The notes under the pieces were generated by a model, which saw only the letters and a list, made by a program, of their open reading frames with translations, was not told where the DNA came from and searched no databases. 64,000 bases of DNA from Coniochaeta sp. PMI_546 (Eukaryota; Ascomycota; Sordariomycetes; Coniochaetales; Coniochaetaceae): the NCBI GenBank assembly GCA_021432605.1, contig MU271148.1, forward strand, positions 627,362 through 691,361. Direction: 5' to 3'. Below, one piece after another: positions 1-10,778 of this stretch. The translations under genes and the position numbers were made by a program. Position 1 is the first letter of the stretch, and each line of letters opens with the position of its first letter.

Positions 1-1851
1 CAGCACTGCCCACATACAGTCAGTCCACAGGCACCGTTCTTCCAGACAACGGCACCCATCAAGAGAGGAAAGCCAGTTATGATGGTGCGGTCCGAGAGGA
101 AGACTGGGCTACCCGCAATGGCCTTACGATGCGATCCTTCGGAAAGCGCGACTATGGCAAGGGCATCGTCGAGCTCGACAGGAGCATGCGGCCGAGGCAT
201 CTACAGATGATTGCCATCGGCGGTTCGATCGGCGCTGGCTTCTTTGTCGGCTCCGGCAGCGCTCTGTCCAACGGCGGCCCCGCGTCTCTCCTCATTGACT
301 TCGTGATCATCGGCGTCATGATGTTCAACGTGGTCTACGCTCTGGGCGAGCTCTCTGTCATGTATCCAGTCTCTGGTGGCTTCTACACATTCTCTACCCG
401 GTTTATCGACCCTTCATGGGGTTTCGCCATGGGCTGGAACTACGTCATGCAATGGGCTGTCGTACTACCGCTCGAACTCACAGTGTGTGGTGTCACAATA
501 AGCTACTGGAATGACGAAGTCTCTGTCGGTAAGTCAAGGTCTTGCACAGACAACTGGCTAGCCCGTACGAGCAAGCTAACATGAATCTTCAGGTGTCTGG
601 ATAACGATATTCTTGGTGGCAATCATCATAGTCAACATCTTCGGTACATTAGGTTACGCCGAAGAGGAGTTCTGGTCAGCAGTCATCAAGCTGTCGGCAA
701 CCGTCATCTTCATGATCATTGCTCTAGTGCTCGTTCTCGGCGGTGGGCCATCATCCGGACGGTACGGTGAGTACTGGGGTGCCCGGCTCTGGTACGAGCC
801 CGGTGCTTTCCGCCACGGCTTCCGCGGCTTCTGCAGCGTCTTCGTCACCGCGGCCTTCTCCTTCAGCGGCACCGAACTCGTCGGTCTTGCTGCCGCCGAG
901 GCACACAACCCGGTCAAGTCGCTGCCCGGTGCCATCAAGCAGGTCTTCTGGCGTATCACCCTGTTCTATATCCTCGGTCTCTTCTTCGTCGGCCTGCTCG
1001 TCTCCTCTGACGACCCGGCCCTCCTCCAGGCCGGTGCCTACAACAGCTCCCAGGCATCGCCCTTCGTCCTCGCCGGCAAGTATGCCAACCTCAGGGGCTT
1101 TGACGACTTCATGAACGCCGTCATCCTTGTCTCCGTCCTGTCCATCGGTGTCTCTGCCGTATACGGCGGCTCGCGCACCCTGACCGCGCTCGCCCAGCAA
1201 GGGTACGCACCCAAGCTCTTCACCTACGTCGACCGCTCCGGCCGCCCGCTCCCCAGCGTGGCCATCATCATCCTGTTCGGTTTCCTCGCCTACATCAACC
1301 TCGATTCCAAGGGTCCCATCATCTTCGACTGGCTTCTCGCCTTGTCCGGCCTTGCCGCCCTGTTCACCTGGGGCAGCATCTGCCTCGCCCACATCCGCTT
1401 CCGCAAGGCCTGGAAGCACCAAGGCCACACCCTCGACGAGATCCCGTTCAAGGCCATTGGCGGCGTGTACGGCAGCTACTTGGGGCTAGGCCTCATCGTT
1501 CTCGTCCTCATTGCTCAGGTAAGCATCGTCAACGCACATTCCCTCTTTTAAATCCTGAAGACTCTTCCCCGACTAACATTCGTCTCCTCACAGTTCTACG
1601 TCGCCATCGCGCCCGTCAAGGGCGGCATCAACGACGCCGAGGGCTTCTTCAAGGCCTACCTGGCCCTGCCCGTCGTGCTCTTCTTCTGGGCCGGCGGCTG
1701 GCTGTGGAAGCGCAAGGGCTGGCTCCGCACAAAGGACATCGACGTCGACACCAACCGCCGCGAGCTGCCGTGGGACGAGATCCACGAGTACAGGCGCCAG
1801 CTGGCGGCCATGCCTTTTGTGAAGCGCATGTTCCACACCGTCTTCATTTGA
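1..1851 (+). CDS. Amino-acid permease (APC/YAT family), 5' end outside window
   Basis: Plasma-membrane amino-acid/proton symporter of the fungal general amino-acid permease group. The frame is open back to the window edge without a start, so the N-terminus is missing; about 569 residues are present. Exons are up to 528, 593-1518 and 1594-1851, with introns 529-592 (branch GCTAAC) and 1519-1593; phases join exactly. After a hydrophilic N-terminus comes MRPRHLQMIAIGGSIGAGFF, the conserved first transmembrane segment with the GGSIGAGFFVGSG substrate motif. Many hydrophobic helices follow. The tail ends PWDEIHEYRRQLAAMPFVKR then MFHTVFI, as in Gap1/Agp-type fungal permeases. The family is clear; the substrate (general, proline or basic amino acids) cannot be told from sequence. 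The neighbouring gene is convergent. Confidence 0.93.
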
Positions 1852-2351
1852 TCTTTTTTTCTTTTTTTTGCTCATGATATCCTGGATGATTATGATTTGA
1901 GGGCTGGGTGGGGTTTTGTATCTTTTATGGTTCTTGGAAGGATACCACATTGCTCTTTTGGGGGTCGCTTTTGCATGTTGTGCAGAGCGTTGGGGCTGGC
2001 GGCACGTCATATGAATGAGGTTTTTGGCGCTGATGATGCCGCCGTGCGTGTAGCATCCTCTGGTTATGTATAAACACAAGTTCTGTGAATACAGTATCAG
2101 TTCGTCCAAATGAAAAGTATCCCCGAAGAACGCTACCCCGTCTCAAGCCGTCGAATCTGGCCTAGCAAGTACTGCTACGGGCAAGGACGCATCTGAATCG
2201 CGGGTTTGCCACTCTGTGTACTATGTAGCGCTACATGTTCAATTGCTTCAAGTATACAATCATCCTAGTATGCGTACCTTCCGGTGACTAAGTGCCTCAC
2301 GCACCAGCGTAGTATGTCGAGTCTACCGAGTTGTATACAGAGGCCTTCTGC
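1852..2351. other. Convergent intergenic region, permease / DUF3237 gene
   Basis: This holds the 3' ends of two convergent genes. A T-rich run starts right after the permease stop (about 1853-1869) and may be part of its 3' processing region. No open frame here has a recognisable product. Confidence 0.5.
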
Positions 2352-2916
2352 TTACGGACTGTTCAGCTGGAAGACATCAATCGCTACACCTTGGCCGCCA
2401 AGCCTCAAGATGCCCACGGCAACAATATTGTTCAGCCACCAGTAAGTCGAACTCCCCGTCTCAAACACGACCCTCAAGTGACTCGTGCCGTCCGGCTGGC
2501 CCGGCCCGTTGGTGGTGATGAAGATATTGGCCCCGTCATCGGTCTGCAGCTGGTACCGCGTGTCTGGGTTGAAGGTTCCCTTGGCGTCTGTGAGGGACCA
2601 ATCTGCGCCGACATCCATGATCTTGCCTGTTGGCGATGTTAGCTTTGGAACGCTTACGCATGGCGAAAGGGCTGGGACGGTGCGATATACCAGCCAGTTT
2701 TGGGCCGGAAAATGTTCCGCCCGTGATGGGAATCACGTTTCGGGAGCCCCTTGGGCCGGGGCCTACGTTCAGTGCGGGACCGAGCGTTACGTTGCAGCTG
2801 TACAGGAAGGTCAGGGTGGGCAGTTTGGGTGTCGCTTCTACTGCTGCTGAAGCTGGAGCGGCGAATGTGCTGACAAATAGTGCGGTGAGGCAGATGAGAA
2901 CCGAGAGGCGAGCCAT
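2352..2916 (-). CDS. Secreted DUF3237 protein, 166 aa
   Basis: Small protein of the DUF3237 family, whose biochemical function is unknown. Exon 1 is 2691-2916 and exon 2 is 2352-2626, split by a 64-bp intron (2627-2690) whose removal restores GPKLAGKIMDVGADWSL. The family pattern is visible: GGTFSGPKLAG, then GADW, then DTRYQLQTDDGANIFI, with the C-terminus VAVGILRLGGQGVAIDVFQL. Residues 1 to about 24 (MARLSVLICLTALFVSTFAA onward) form a clear signal peptide with an APASA cleavage context, so the protein is probably secreted. Many family members lack a signal. The start is the first Met after upstream stops. The next gene on the right is about 1.8 kb away. Confidence 0.85.
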
Positions 2917-4708
2917 TGTGGGAAGGCGAAGTTCAATGATTGAGAGTCAGATGGGATGAAGGTGTTGTACTTTCCAGTCCACTGCGCTCTATAAAAACTC
3001 GAGCATGGTTTCCACGAAATTTATAGAGATTTGGCTCCTTAATGAGTCATGGAGTCTTAGGTTCACCCTGCCCAAAGGCAGGATACCGGGTTTGTATGCC
3101 GTGTTGTCGACCCGAGACTCCGGTTCAGGTACTGCATGCGGGGGATTGCTGGTCCACCTGCAATTAGATTGCCAGATTGCCGTGGTCAGTGGCCGGGAGA
3201 CGAATATGTTGGAGTAGCAGGCCGGGAAGTGGGTGAAATGAGTTGGTGGCTAAATAAGGTTGACGCGTCCAGATATTGGTAGCTGGATCCTGGAACGGGT
3301 GGACATATCGGGCGCGTGAACAGAGGTGCTCTCCATTTGTTTTGGCTCTTCCTGTATTGAGTCAAAATAACTCACAGGTAGAAAGCCTGCGACTCAGTAG
3401 TTGAAAATACTCATGGCAATGCCCCTTATGATGTAGTTCGACTTTAAATCAACGATCGCACAGTAACACTGGAAGGCACAAGCACCCTGTTTCAAGTCAA
3501 TGTTATCTGATTCGAGACTGTTAGTCTTGTGGAACCGTACCAGAGGCCGTGTAGTTAGATTTCCTGAAACGTGCTTTGAGTGAGGAGTTATGTTTACTTC
3601 TCTTCTGCATGCGCCTGATTTTTGGCTGATGATGAAGCTAGCCTGATGGCCAAAGGTAGATCTAGATTGTATTATCTTGGTTAGCAAACTGATACTTACC
3701 ATTGCCACAACTTTCACAGATTTGCTCTGAAACCCCCAGGAAATGGGTGTTGAGAATATGAGGAAAGGGGATAGATGGTACATCAATATTGTCACTCGGG
3801 CCGTGTAGTTGAAGATGATAGCCTTGATTCTAGGTTGTATTTATCGCTGGGGGAAAAGAGATTGTGGTTGTACCAGTCTGCTTTCAATACTGGCTGAGCC
3901 TGGTCACCTCACTCGCAACGTTGTAGGAGTTACGTGCTGAGGTGGACGTGCTGGAACATCGTCGAAAGGCAGGCTAACAAGAACGTATGTAGTGGTATGC
4001 GACGTTATCATGTTTTAGAAGTTGCCCACGCAGTGAGTAATGAATGCATCGAGAAGTCAAACAGTATAGATAATGATAATGCACGAGAAATACTGTTAGT
4101 GGCAGTGTTGTGCCTGCACTGTGAGGTGTCCTCCAATCACGAGCTTTGCACAGGCGTCTCGACGTGTCTGTAGGGTACCTTAGTGTAATAGAGAGGGTGC
4201 TAAGAAACTCTATTTGGACGTCGACACTTTGGCATCACCCAAGCTGATTGTTATCACAAAGACCTGCTACCGGTTACGGTAGTCTATGCATCAATGAGGC
4301 ATTCAATGGACACGTGTAGCGCTCCTTATGCAATATGTCGGGTTATGCAAATAGAACGAAGAACTACATCATCACCGCGGCTTCGGAGCCCGATAAGAGA
4401 AATCTTATCGCCTCAAAAAAGAGTCGCGCCTTTATTAGACTAGACCACAGTGCTGTAGGTAAGGTAGTAGTGACCCCGCCAAAAACTCCATTGACTGAGG
4501 TGCATCACCACTCGGCTGCTATTGTCTCTGCCGGGGCCATACTGCGTAGTAGACAATTGGGAACAAGTCCATCCATACTGACCTCGCGGCAATAACCTCC
4601 TGACCTCTCGAGAGCTCTACCCAACCGCCAGCTGCGGTCTGGTCCACTCCGCTCTATCGGACCTCGACACACAACCTCCCCCACGAGCCAAACACAAACA
4701 CATCAAAG
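2917..4708. other. Intergenic region with no supported gene
   Basis: About 1.8 kb lies between the divergent DUF3237 and CIA1 genes. The longest frame (minus strand, about 3394-3795) has no recognisable domain and no splice partner. A GGTACC-centred motif lies at 4171-4183 and an inverted GATA pair at 4391-4410. The last ~100 bases before 4709 are C-rich and look like a CIA1 leader. Confidence 0.5.
4391..4410. promoter_or_regulatory. Inverted pair of GATA-factor motifs upstream of CIA1
   Basis: A perfect 8-bp inverted repeat, CGATAAGA / TCTTATCG, with a 4-base spacer, puts two GATAAG cores in opposite orientation about 300 bases before the CIA1 start. Fungal GATA regulators (AreA for nitrogen, SreA for iron) bind HGATAR and often need paired sites. 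Function is inferred only from the motif. Confidence 0.35.
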
Positions 4709-6154
4709 ATGGCATCCTCCCAGCCCTCCTCGATAACCCTCACCCCGCTCGAACCCTTCAAGCCCTCCGTCTACGATCGCGCCTGGGCCTCGGTCCCCCA
4801 CCCGACCCTTCCCTTGATAGCAACCACCCACTCCAAAGAAGTAACCATCTACTCCCTCAGCACGCTGACCAAGCACAGCGCCCTGACGGGAGGACACACC
4901 CGCTCCGTCCGCTGCGCCGCCTGGAAGCCCGGCCTGCCCTCCGGCAAGCTGTGCCTGGTCACCGGCAGCTTCGACGCCACCGCGGGGCTTTGGCGGTTCG
5001 AGTCCGAGGCTAAAGGAGGAGACCCCGATGCCGATCCCGATGCCGACAACGACGAAGCCCTAGAAGTCGACGTGACGTCCCAGACCAAGCAGCAGCACCC
5101 AGCCTCCAAGCCACACCGCGCTGCTAACGACGCCGACGACGACGACGACGACAAGAGCGAAAAGGATGCAGACGACTGGGAGTTCACCCTGGTGCTCGAG
5201 GGCCACGAGAACGAGATCAAGTCCGTCTCCTTCGCCCCCTCGGGCCAGTACCTGGCCACCTGCTCGCGCGACAAGACGGTCTGGATCTGGGAGGACGTCG
5301 GCGCCTCCGAGGCCGACGACGAGTGGGAGACGGTCGCCGTCCTGTCCGAGCACGACGGCGACGTCAAGGCCGTCGCGTGGGCCCCCGACGTGCCCGGCCG
5401 CAACGCCCGCGCCCGCCACGGCGGCGCCGACGTCCTCGCCTCTGCGAGCTACGACGACACCGTGCGCGTCTGGCGGGAGGACGGGGACGGGGAGTGGGTC
5501 TGCGTTGCCGTGTTGGAGGGCCACGGGGGCACTGTTTGGGGCCTGCAGTGGGAGGCGAAGCCGGACAATGAGAAGTTCCCGCGGTTGATGACGTTTAGTG
5601 CTGATGCGACGGTGAGGATATGGAGTCTTGTTGAGGAGATGGAGGAGGCGGAGGAAGAGGGAGCGAAGGAGGGGGGAGGGACGGCAAATCCGTTCTTTAA
5701 GACTCTGAGTGGAATTCCCAACACCATGAGAAGAGGGCTGAGGGAGGATTGGACTTGTACTGCTGTTCTGCCCACTGTGCACACGAGAGATATCTACTCT
5801 GCTTCGTGGAGCGGGACCAGCGGCAGAATCGCGAGCACGGGGAGTGATGGTGTCATTGCCGTTTACGAGGAAGTTGCACCTGGCTCTGGAGTGGAGGACA
5901 AGGAAGATGTTGTCATGGCGTCGCCTGGCGCAGAACCGACGACGACGCCTGCGGATGTGAAGAAGAGCGGCGCTCAGGCGGCTTCAAACACGTGGCGGAT
6001 ATTAGGCACCGTTGCGAATGGCCACGGACCGTACGAGATCAACCACATCACCTGGTGTAAGCGGTTTGATCCAGGGACAGAGCGGAGAGGTGTCGAGGAG
6101 ATGCTCGTGACGACTGGCGACGACGGCGCGGTTCGCCCGTGGCAGATAAGATAA
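4709..6154 (+). CDS. CIA1: Cytosolic iron-sulfur assembly protein Cia1 (WD40)
   Basis: Single-exon gene, 481 aa. Cia1 (CIAO1) is the WD40 beta-propeller of the CIA targeting complex, which hands Fe-S clusters to cytosolic and nuclear apoproteins such as DNA polymerases and helicases. Blades are visible in order: VYDRAWASVPHPTLPLIATT near residue 20, GHTRSVRCAAWKPG near 63, GHENEIKSVSFAPSGQYLAT then KTVWIWE, EHDGDVKAVAWAPD, GHGGTVWGLQWE, a blade with HTRDIYSASWSGTSGRIAST, and the closing GDDGAVRPWQIR. An Asp-rich low-complexity insert (about residues 108-152) between blades 2 and 3 is common in filamentous fungi. The start has an A-rich context (aaagATGG). The DBR1, KGD1 and MUS7 products act elsewhere, so no functional operon-like grouping is implied. 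Confidence 0.93.
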   Translation: MASSQPSSITLTPLEPFKPSVYDRAWASVPHPTLPLIATTHSKEVTIYSLSTLTKHSALTGGHTRSVRCAAWKPGLPSGKLCLVTGSFDATAGLWRFESEAKGGDPDADPDADNDEALEVDVTSQTKQQHPASKPHRAANDADDDDDDKSEKDADDWEFTLVLEGHENEIKSVSFAPSGQYLATCSRDKTVWIWEDVGASEADDEWETVAVLSEHDGDVKAVAWAPDVPGRNARARHGGADVLASASYDDTVRVWREDGDGEWVCVAVLEGHGGTVWGLQWEAKPDNEKFPRLMTFSADATVRIWSLVEEMEEAEEEGAKEGGGTANPFFKTLSGIPNTMRRGLREDWTCTAVLPTVHTRDIYSASWSGTSGRIASTGSDGVIAVYEEVAPGSGVEDKEDVVMASPGAEPTTTPADVKKSGAQAASNTWRILGTVANGHGPYEINHITWCKRFDPGTERRGVEEMLVTTGDDGAVRPWQIR

Positions 6155-6535
6155 AGAGACATTCATAAATAAAAAAGACATTGCAAACCACCAAGGTTTA
6201 GACGGACAAAATGAATGCATATTAGACAAGACACATCGCAGAAACGACATGAGATGCATAAAAATGGCGCCTTCGATACAATACTTGTTATAATACACAG
6301 CTCGACAGCCGACAATCCCCTCCGCACTCCATTAGTCTCCCTAAGAAATAGGATGCGCGAGTGAATGCTCTTATGCTGCATTGTACAACAAGTAGAAATG
6401 ACAAGGAAACCCCCCAGTCCGCTCCCAGAGTCCCTCCCAAGCCCCCCTTTTATCTAAAATGTCGGCTTTCTCTCCATTGTGACTTGCACTAGAACCACAC
6501 ACTGAAAATATTCACCCTCACGAGACATGCTCCGC
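6155..6535. other. Convergent 3' region, CIA1 / KGD1
   Basis: This A/T-rich stretch holds the 3' ends of two convergent genes. An AATAAA-like run (ataaataaaaaag, about 6166-6178) just past the CIA1 stop is a plausible polyadenylation region. Nothing else is evident. Confidence 0.5.
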
Positions 6536-9500
6536 TTACTCGCCCTTCAGCTTATCCTGCTTGACAGAGAAGGCCATCTCCAACAGGTCCTGCTCCTCCT
6601 TGGTATGCATGGACTTGAGACCGGTGGCGACAGACGCGCTCGGGTTACGGCCGGCATACATGACATGCTTGCGGTCGTGGTGCTTGGTCTGGTTGAGCAG
6701 GGTCTCGATACGCGGCTGCGTAAAGCTCCAGGCACCGGCGTTGAGGGGTTCCTCCTGGGCCCAGACGATCGTCTTGGCGTTGGGGTACTGGTCGAGGTTG
6801 TCCCTCAGCTGCTCCCAGGGGAAGGGGTGCAGCTGCTCGATACGCGTGATGGCGGTATCGTTGAGCTTGTGCTCGGCGCGGTGCTTGACCAATGCGGCGT
6901 ACACCTGACCGGAGCACAGGATGACGCGCTCAATCTCGTCGTGGGGCTTAAGCTCGCCGGATTCGTGGGCAGGGTCAGGGATGATCCACTGGAAGTGGGA
7001 ATCACCGACGAAATCCTCAATGTTCGAGCGTGCAATCGGATGACGAAGGAGCGACTTGGAGAAGAAGATGATGAGGGCTATTGACAGATGTTAGTAAATG
7101 GACTCCCAATTGGAATATCAGTGAGGAGCTTGCTTACGCTTGCGGAATTGCCTGTGGATCTGGCGACGAAGGACGTGGAACAGGTTGGCAGGGGTGGTCA
7201 TGTATGCAATCTGCATGTTGCAGTCTTGGTGCTGGCGGTCAAGCTTCTCAGCGGACGGGAAGTAGCGAGCATCTTCGTTGCAGAGTTGCAGGTACCGCTC
7301 GAGACGAGCGGAAGAGTGCTCAGGGCCCTGTCCATCGTATCCGTGAGGCAGGGACATGACAAGTCCTGTCCGCTGCATCCACTTCACCTCACCAGAAGCA
7401 ATGAACTGATCAATGATACACTGGGCGTTGTTGGCGAAGTCGCCGAACTGGGCCTCCCACATCACCAGAGCGTTGGGCGACGACAGCGAGTAACCATACT
7501 CGAAGCCGAGCGCACCGAACTCACTGAGCGAAGAATTCGAGATGACGAACTTGCCCTGATCCTTGGTGATATGCTGCAGAGGAGTGTAAGTGTCCTCGCT
7601 CTCCTGGTCGTGGAAGACGGCGTGCCTCTGAGAGAAGGTACCACGCTCGACATCCTGGCCGGAGACACGGACGTGGTGACCCTCGGTCACAAGTGAGCCG
7701 AAGGCCAAGGCCTCAGCAGTGGACCAGTCAATGTTCTTGCCCTCCACGACGGACTTGGTGCGGTTGGAAAGGATGCGCTTCAGGTTGCGGTGGACGTTGA
7801 AGCCCTCCGGGGCACTTCCAATCACGGTGCCGATATGCTCGAGAGTCTTGCGGTCAACACTTGTAGGGTTGTGCGGCAGGATCTCGGTGGCCAACTCCTT
7901 GGGCGATTTAAATCCGTTCCAGGCAGATGTGGTCCACTCCTTTGACGTTGGCTGGTAATCCTTAGACTTGGCGAAGCTCTCCTCGAGCATACCCCACACC
8001 CACTGCTTGTGCTCCTCGATGTCCTCCTTGGTGAAAGTGCCCTCCTTGAGCAGCTGGTTGACGTAGATCTCAATCTGGGGGTCGTGAGACTGGATGCGCT
8101 TGTACATGAGCGGCTGGGTGAAGGACGGCTGATCGGTCTCGTTGTGGCCGTGTTTCCGGTAGCAGACCAGATCAATGATGACATCCTGCTTGAACTCGGC
8201 ACGCCAATCGGCCGCAAGCTGGCAAACGAAGTTAACGGCTTCGACATCATCGGCGTTGACGTGGAAAACAGGGGCATCGATGGCCTTGGCGATATCAGTG
8301 CAGTAGGGGGTCGAGCGGGCGAAACGAGGATCAGTCGTGAAGCCGATCTGGTTGTTGACAACCAAGTGGACGGTGCCGCCAGTCGAGAAAGCGGGAAGAG
8401 AGTGGAAACCAAGAGTTTCGTAGACGACGCCCTGAGCAGCAAAAGCAGCATCGCCGTGAAGCAGGACACCCATGGCCGTGCGGTGAGTCTGCTCGTCGTT
8501 GTTGTAGTGCTGGATGGCACGGGTCTTGCCGAGCACAACGGGGTCTTCGGCCTCGAGATGCGACGGGTTGGCGACCAAAGAAAGCTGGACGCGCTTGCCA
8601 GACGGCGTAGGTCGCTCAAAGTTCATTCCCAAGTGGTACTTGACATCGCCAGATCCTTCGTCCTCAGCGCCAGACGTGCCAGCGAACTCGCTGAAGATGG
8701 ACTCGTTGGGCTTGCGAACGACGTTGCTGAGCACGTTAAGACGACCGCGATGAGGCATGCCAATGACGATGTCCTTGACGCCATAGTCGACGCTACGGTC
8801 GATGAGGGCCTTCATTCCGGGGACCAGTGTCTCGCAACCCTCGAGGCCGAAACGCTTGTCGTTGGGGTATTTCGTGGACAAGAAGGACTCGAAGCTCGAA
8901 CTCCAGATCAGGCGGTCGAGAATCCTCCGCTTCTCGTCGATGTTGTACTTGAAGGGCTGCGGAACCTCGATGCGCTCACGGAGCCAGTCGCACTTCTCGC
9001 GGTCGGGGATATGGATAAATTCGACACCGTACGAGCCGCAGTAGATCTTCTCGCACGCAGCAACGATTTCACGGAGCGTCATCTTATCGCGACCCTCCTT
9101 CTTGAAGCGGGGAAGGATGCCAGGGCCAAGCGTGAACTCGGTATCGAGGTCCTTCTCGGTGAACTGGTAATACTCCAGGGACAGCTCCTTCGGTTGAATG
9201 TTGCCGAAGCCCTTGGACTCTTTCCGGATGCCGAGCGGGTCGATGTTGGCCTTGTGGTGTCCTCTGGCCTGGTATGCCCTGACCAGCAGCTGGACTTTGA
9301 GATGGCTCGTAACATCGGATCCCTCGGCGAGTCCGACACCAGTTCCAGCGACGAGCGCAGGAGCAATCTGCGCACCTGGAACCAAGGACGGTGGAGGCTG
9401 GAAGGCCTTTGAGATGGGCATCTCGCCGTTCTCCATATTCTTGAAGTAGACCTGCCACGAGATGTGGACGCTTTTTGGGTCCTCCTTCCATTGCAGGTAC

Positions 9501-9730
9501 ATCTCGTCTATATAGTTGGCGGTGTTGCCGGAGAGGAAGTTGTCACTCGGGTCAGGGGCCTGGAAGAGCGACGAGGTGGCCCATCGTTTTTGCGTCGAAA
9601 CAGCCAAGGGACGACGGCTGGAAGCAAGCTTCCAGCTTGATCGAGCTGACACTGACTGTGTGGAGAGGCATCGTGATGAGGCGGCACCCGGTAGCCGGCG
9701 GCCGGCTTTGCAGAGGGAGCTTCTCAGCAT
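6536..9730 (-). CDS. KGD1: 2-oxoglutarate dehydrogenase E1, mitochondrial
   Basis: Thiamine-diphosphate-dependent E1 of the 2-oxoglutarate dehydrogenase complex (TCA cycle, mitochondrial matrix), 1044 aa. Exon 1 is 7138-9730 and exon 2 is 6536-7077, split by a 60-bp intron (7078-7137) with branch TACTAAC. Splicing gives [19 protein letters not shown]. The frame runs upstream of 9730 without an ATG, so Met at 9730 is the start. The N-terminus is Arg/Ser-rich, as in a matrix presequence. Next comes the E1-specific [19 protein letters not shown] lipoyl-E2 contact segment, then the ThDP core ([37 protein letters not shown]), [16 protein letters not shown], and a transketolase-like C-terminal half with [28 protein letters not shown] box lies about 400 bases upstream. 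Confidence 0.97.
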
Positions 9731-10778
9731 CCTAAATGTTTTGTTGCGACTTGCGCAGCTTCTGCGTCGTTGAGGGCAGCCACAAGGAAAGCTTGTTGGC
9801 TGGAGATGATATTGAAAGAGACTCCGACTCCAGCGCACCTAAGAATGGAGATGCAGACAGAAAAGGAGCGGCGGAGTAAGTCTAGATTTGAAATTGGTAG
9901 GGTTGGAGGTTGAGCTGAAGGGGAGACGAGATGATCGAGTGGAAACAAAGTTCGCCTTGAGAAAAAGACAAGATTGCCCAGTATGACGGCAAAACCGGTG
10001 GCACCCCCCTGCACTCGCCGGTACAGAGTGCAGCAGAGTTATTAGGTACAGGGCCATCGATGACTGGTCCGACCGGTTCTTGCCGCAAAAAGCTCCTGTG
10101 GCACCAGCTGGGCCGAACCGTCCAATCACGGCCCGTTTAGGCTGAGCGTATGACCCACCTTCCGAGACAGCGACCTCCAGAAAATTGTCCATGCTTCTTG
10201 TCTGGTCGACGTCTCAGCGTGCACATGGCTAATTACTGCACAGCTATTGGGGGCTAATGATTTACTCGTCTGGCTTGCGCAGAAGTTACAGCTAACAAGC
10301 AGCGAATCCGTGTACTATGTAGATGATAGGACCTTGAATGCTCTCGCAATTGCTGTTCTTGCAATCCCGCCGCGCCGAGAATGAATGAAGCTGAAAAATT
10401 GCACCGTCACCCCGTGACGGGTCCCGCGTCATAGTGCGCTTGGCTTCCCTCCGGTCCGGGCTGCAAACTGAATTCCCGCCACAGGAGCCGAACGATTGGA
10501 TGCACGATCCATCGATCGAAAAGGGTAAAGGGCGGATAAGGCACGCAGACGTCACATTTGACTCCTCCAACAAAACAGAGCGCACTGAAAGCTATCCAGT
10601 AAGCCCATACTGTGATGCGTACTATGTATGTTCACAGTTAATCGACATCGCGCCAAACAACAGGTTCCTACATACCTTAGACTATCTAGAAAACCGGAGT
10701 TAGATCAGGTGCGGAGGGTCCTCACAAGTCTGCGAGAAATGGAGGTAAAATCGTTATCATCTGCATGTGGCATCTGTC
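9731..10778. promoter_or_regulatory. KGD1 upstream region and MUS7 3' flank
   Basis: About 1 kb between the stop of MUS7 and the start of KGD1, both on the minus strand. It must contain the KGD1 leader and promoter and the MUS7 terminator. A CCAATCA element is at 10122-10128. No coding frame here is convincing. Confidence 0.5.
10122..10128 (+). promoter_or_regulatory. CCAAT box upstream of KGD1
   Basis: CCAATCA is the full consensus of the HAP/CBC complex, which activates respiratory and TCA-cycle genes in fungi, KGD1 among them in yeast. It lies about 390 bases upstream of the KGD1 start codon. Assignment is by motif and gene context only. Confidence 0.4.

Noticed and set aside
3394-3795. 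133-codon minus-strand frame
   Set aside because: No domain, no splice partner and odd composition; it lies in A/T-rich intergenic DNA.
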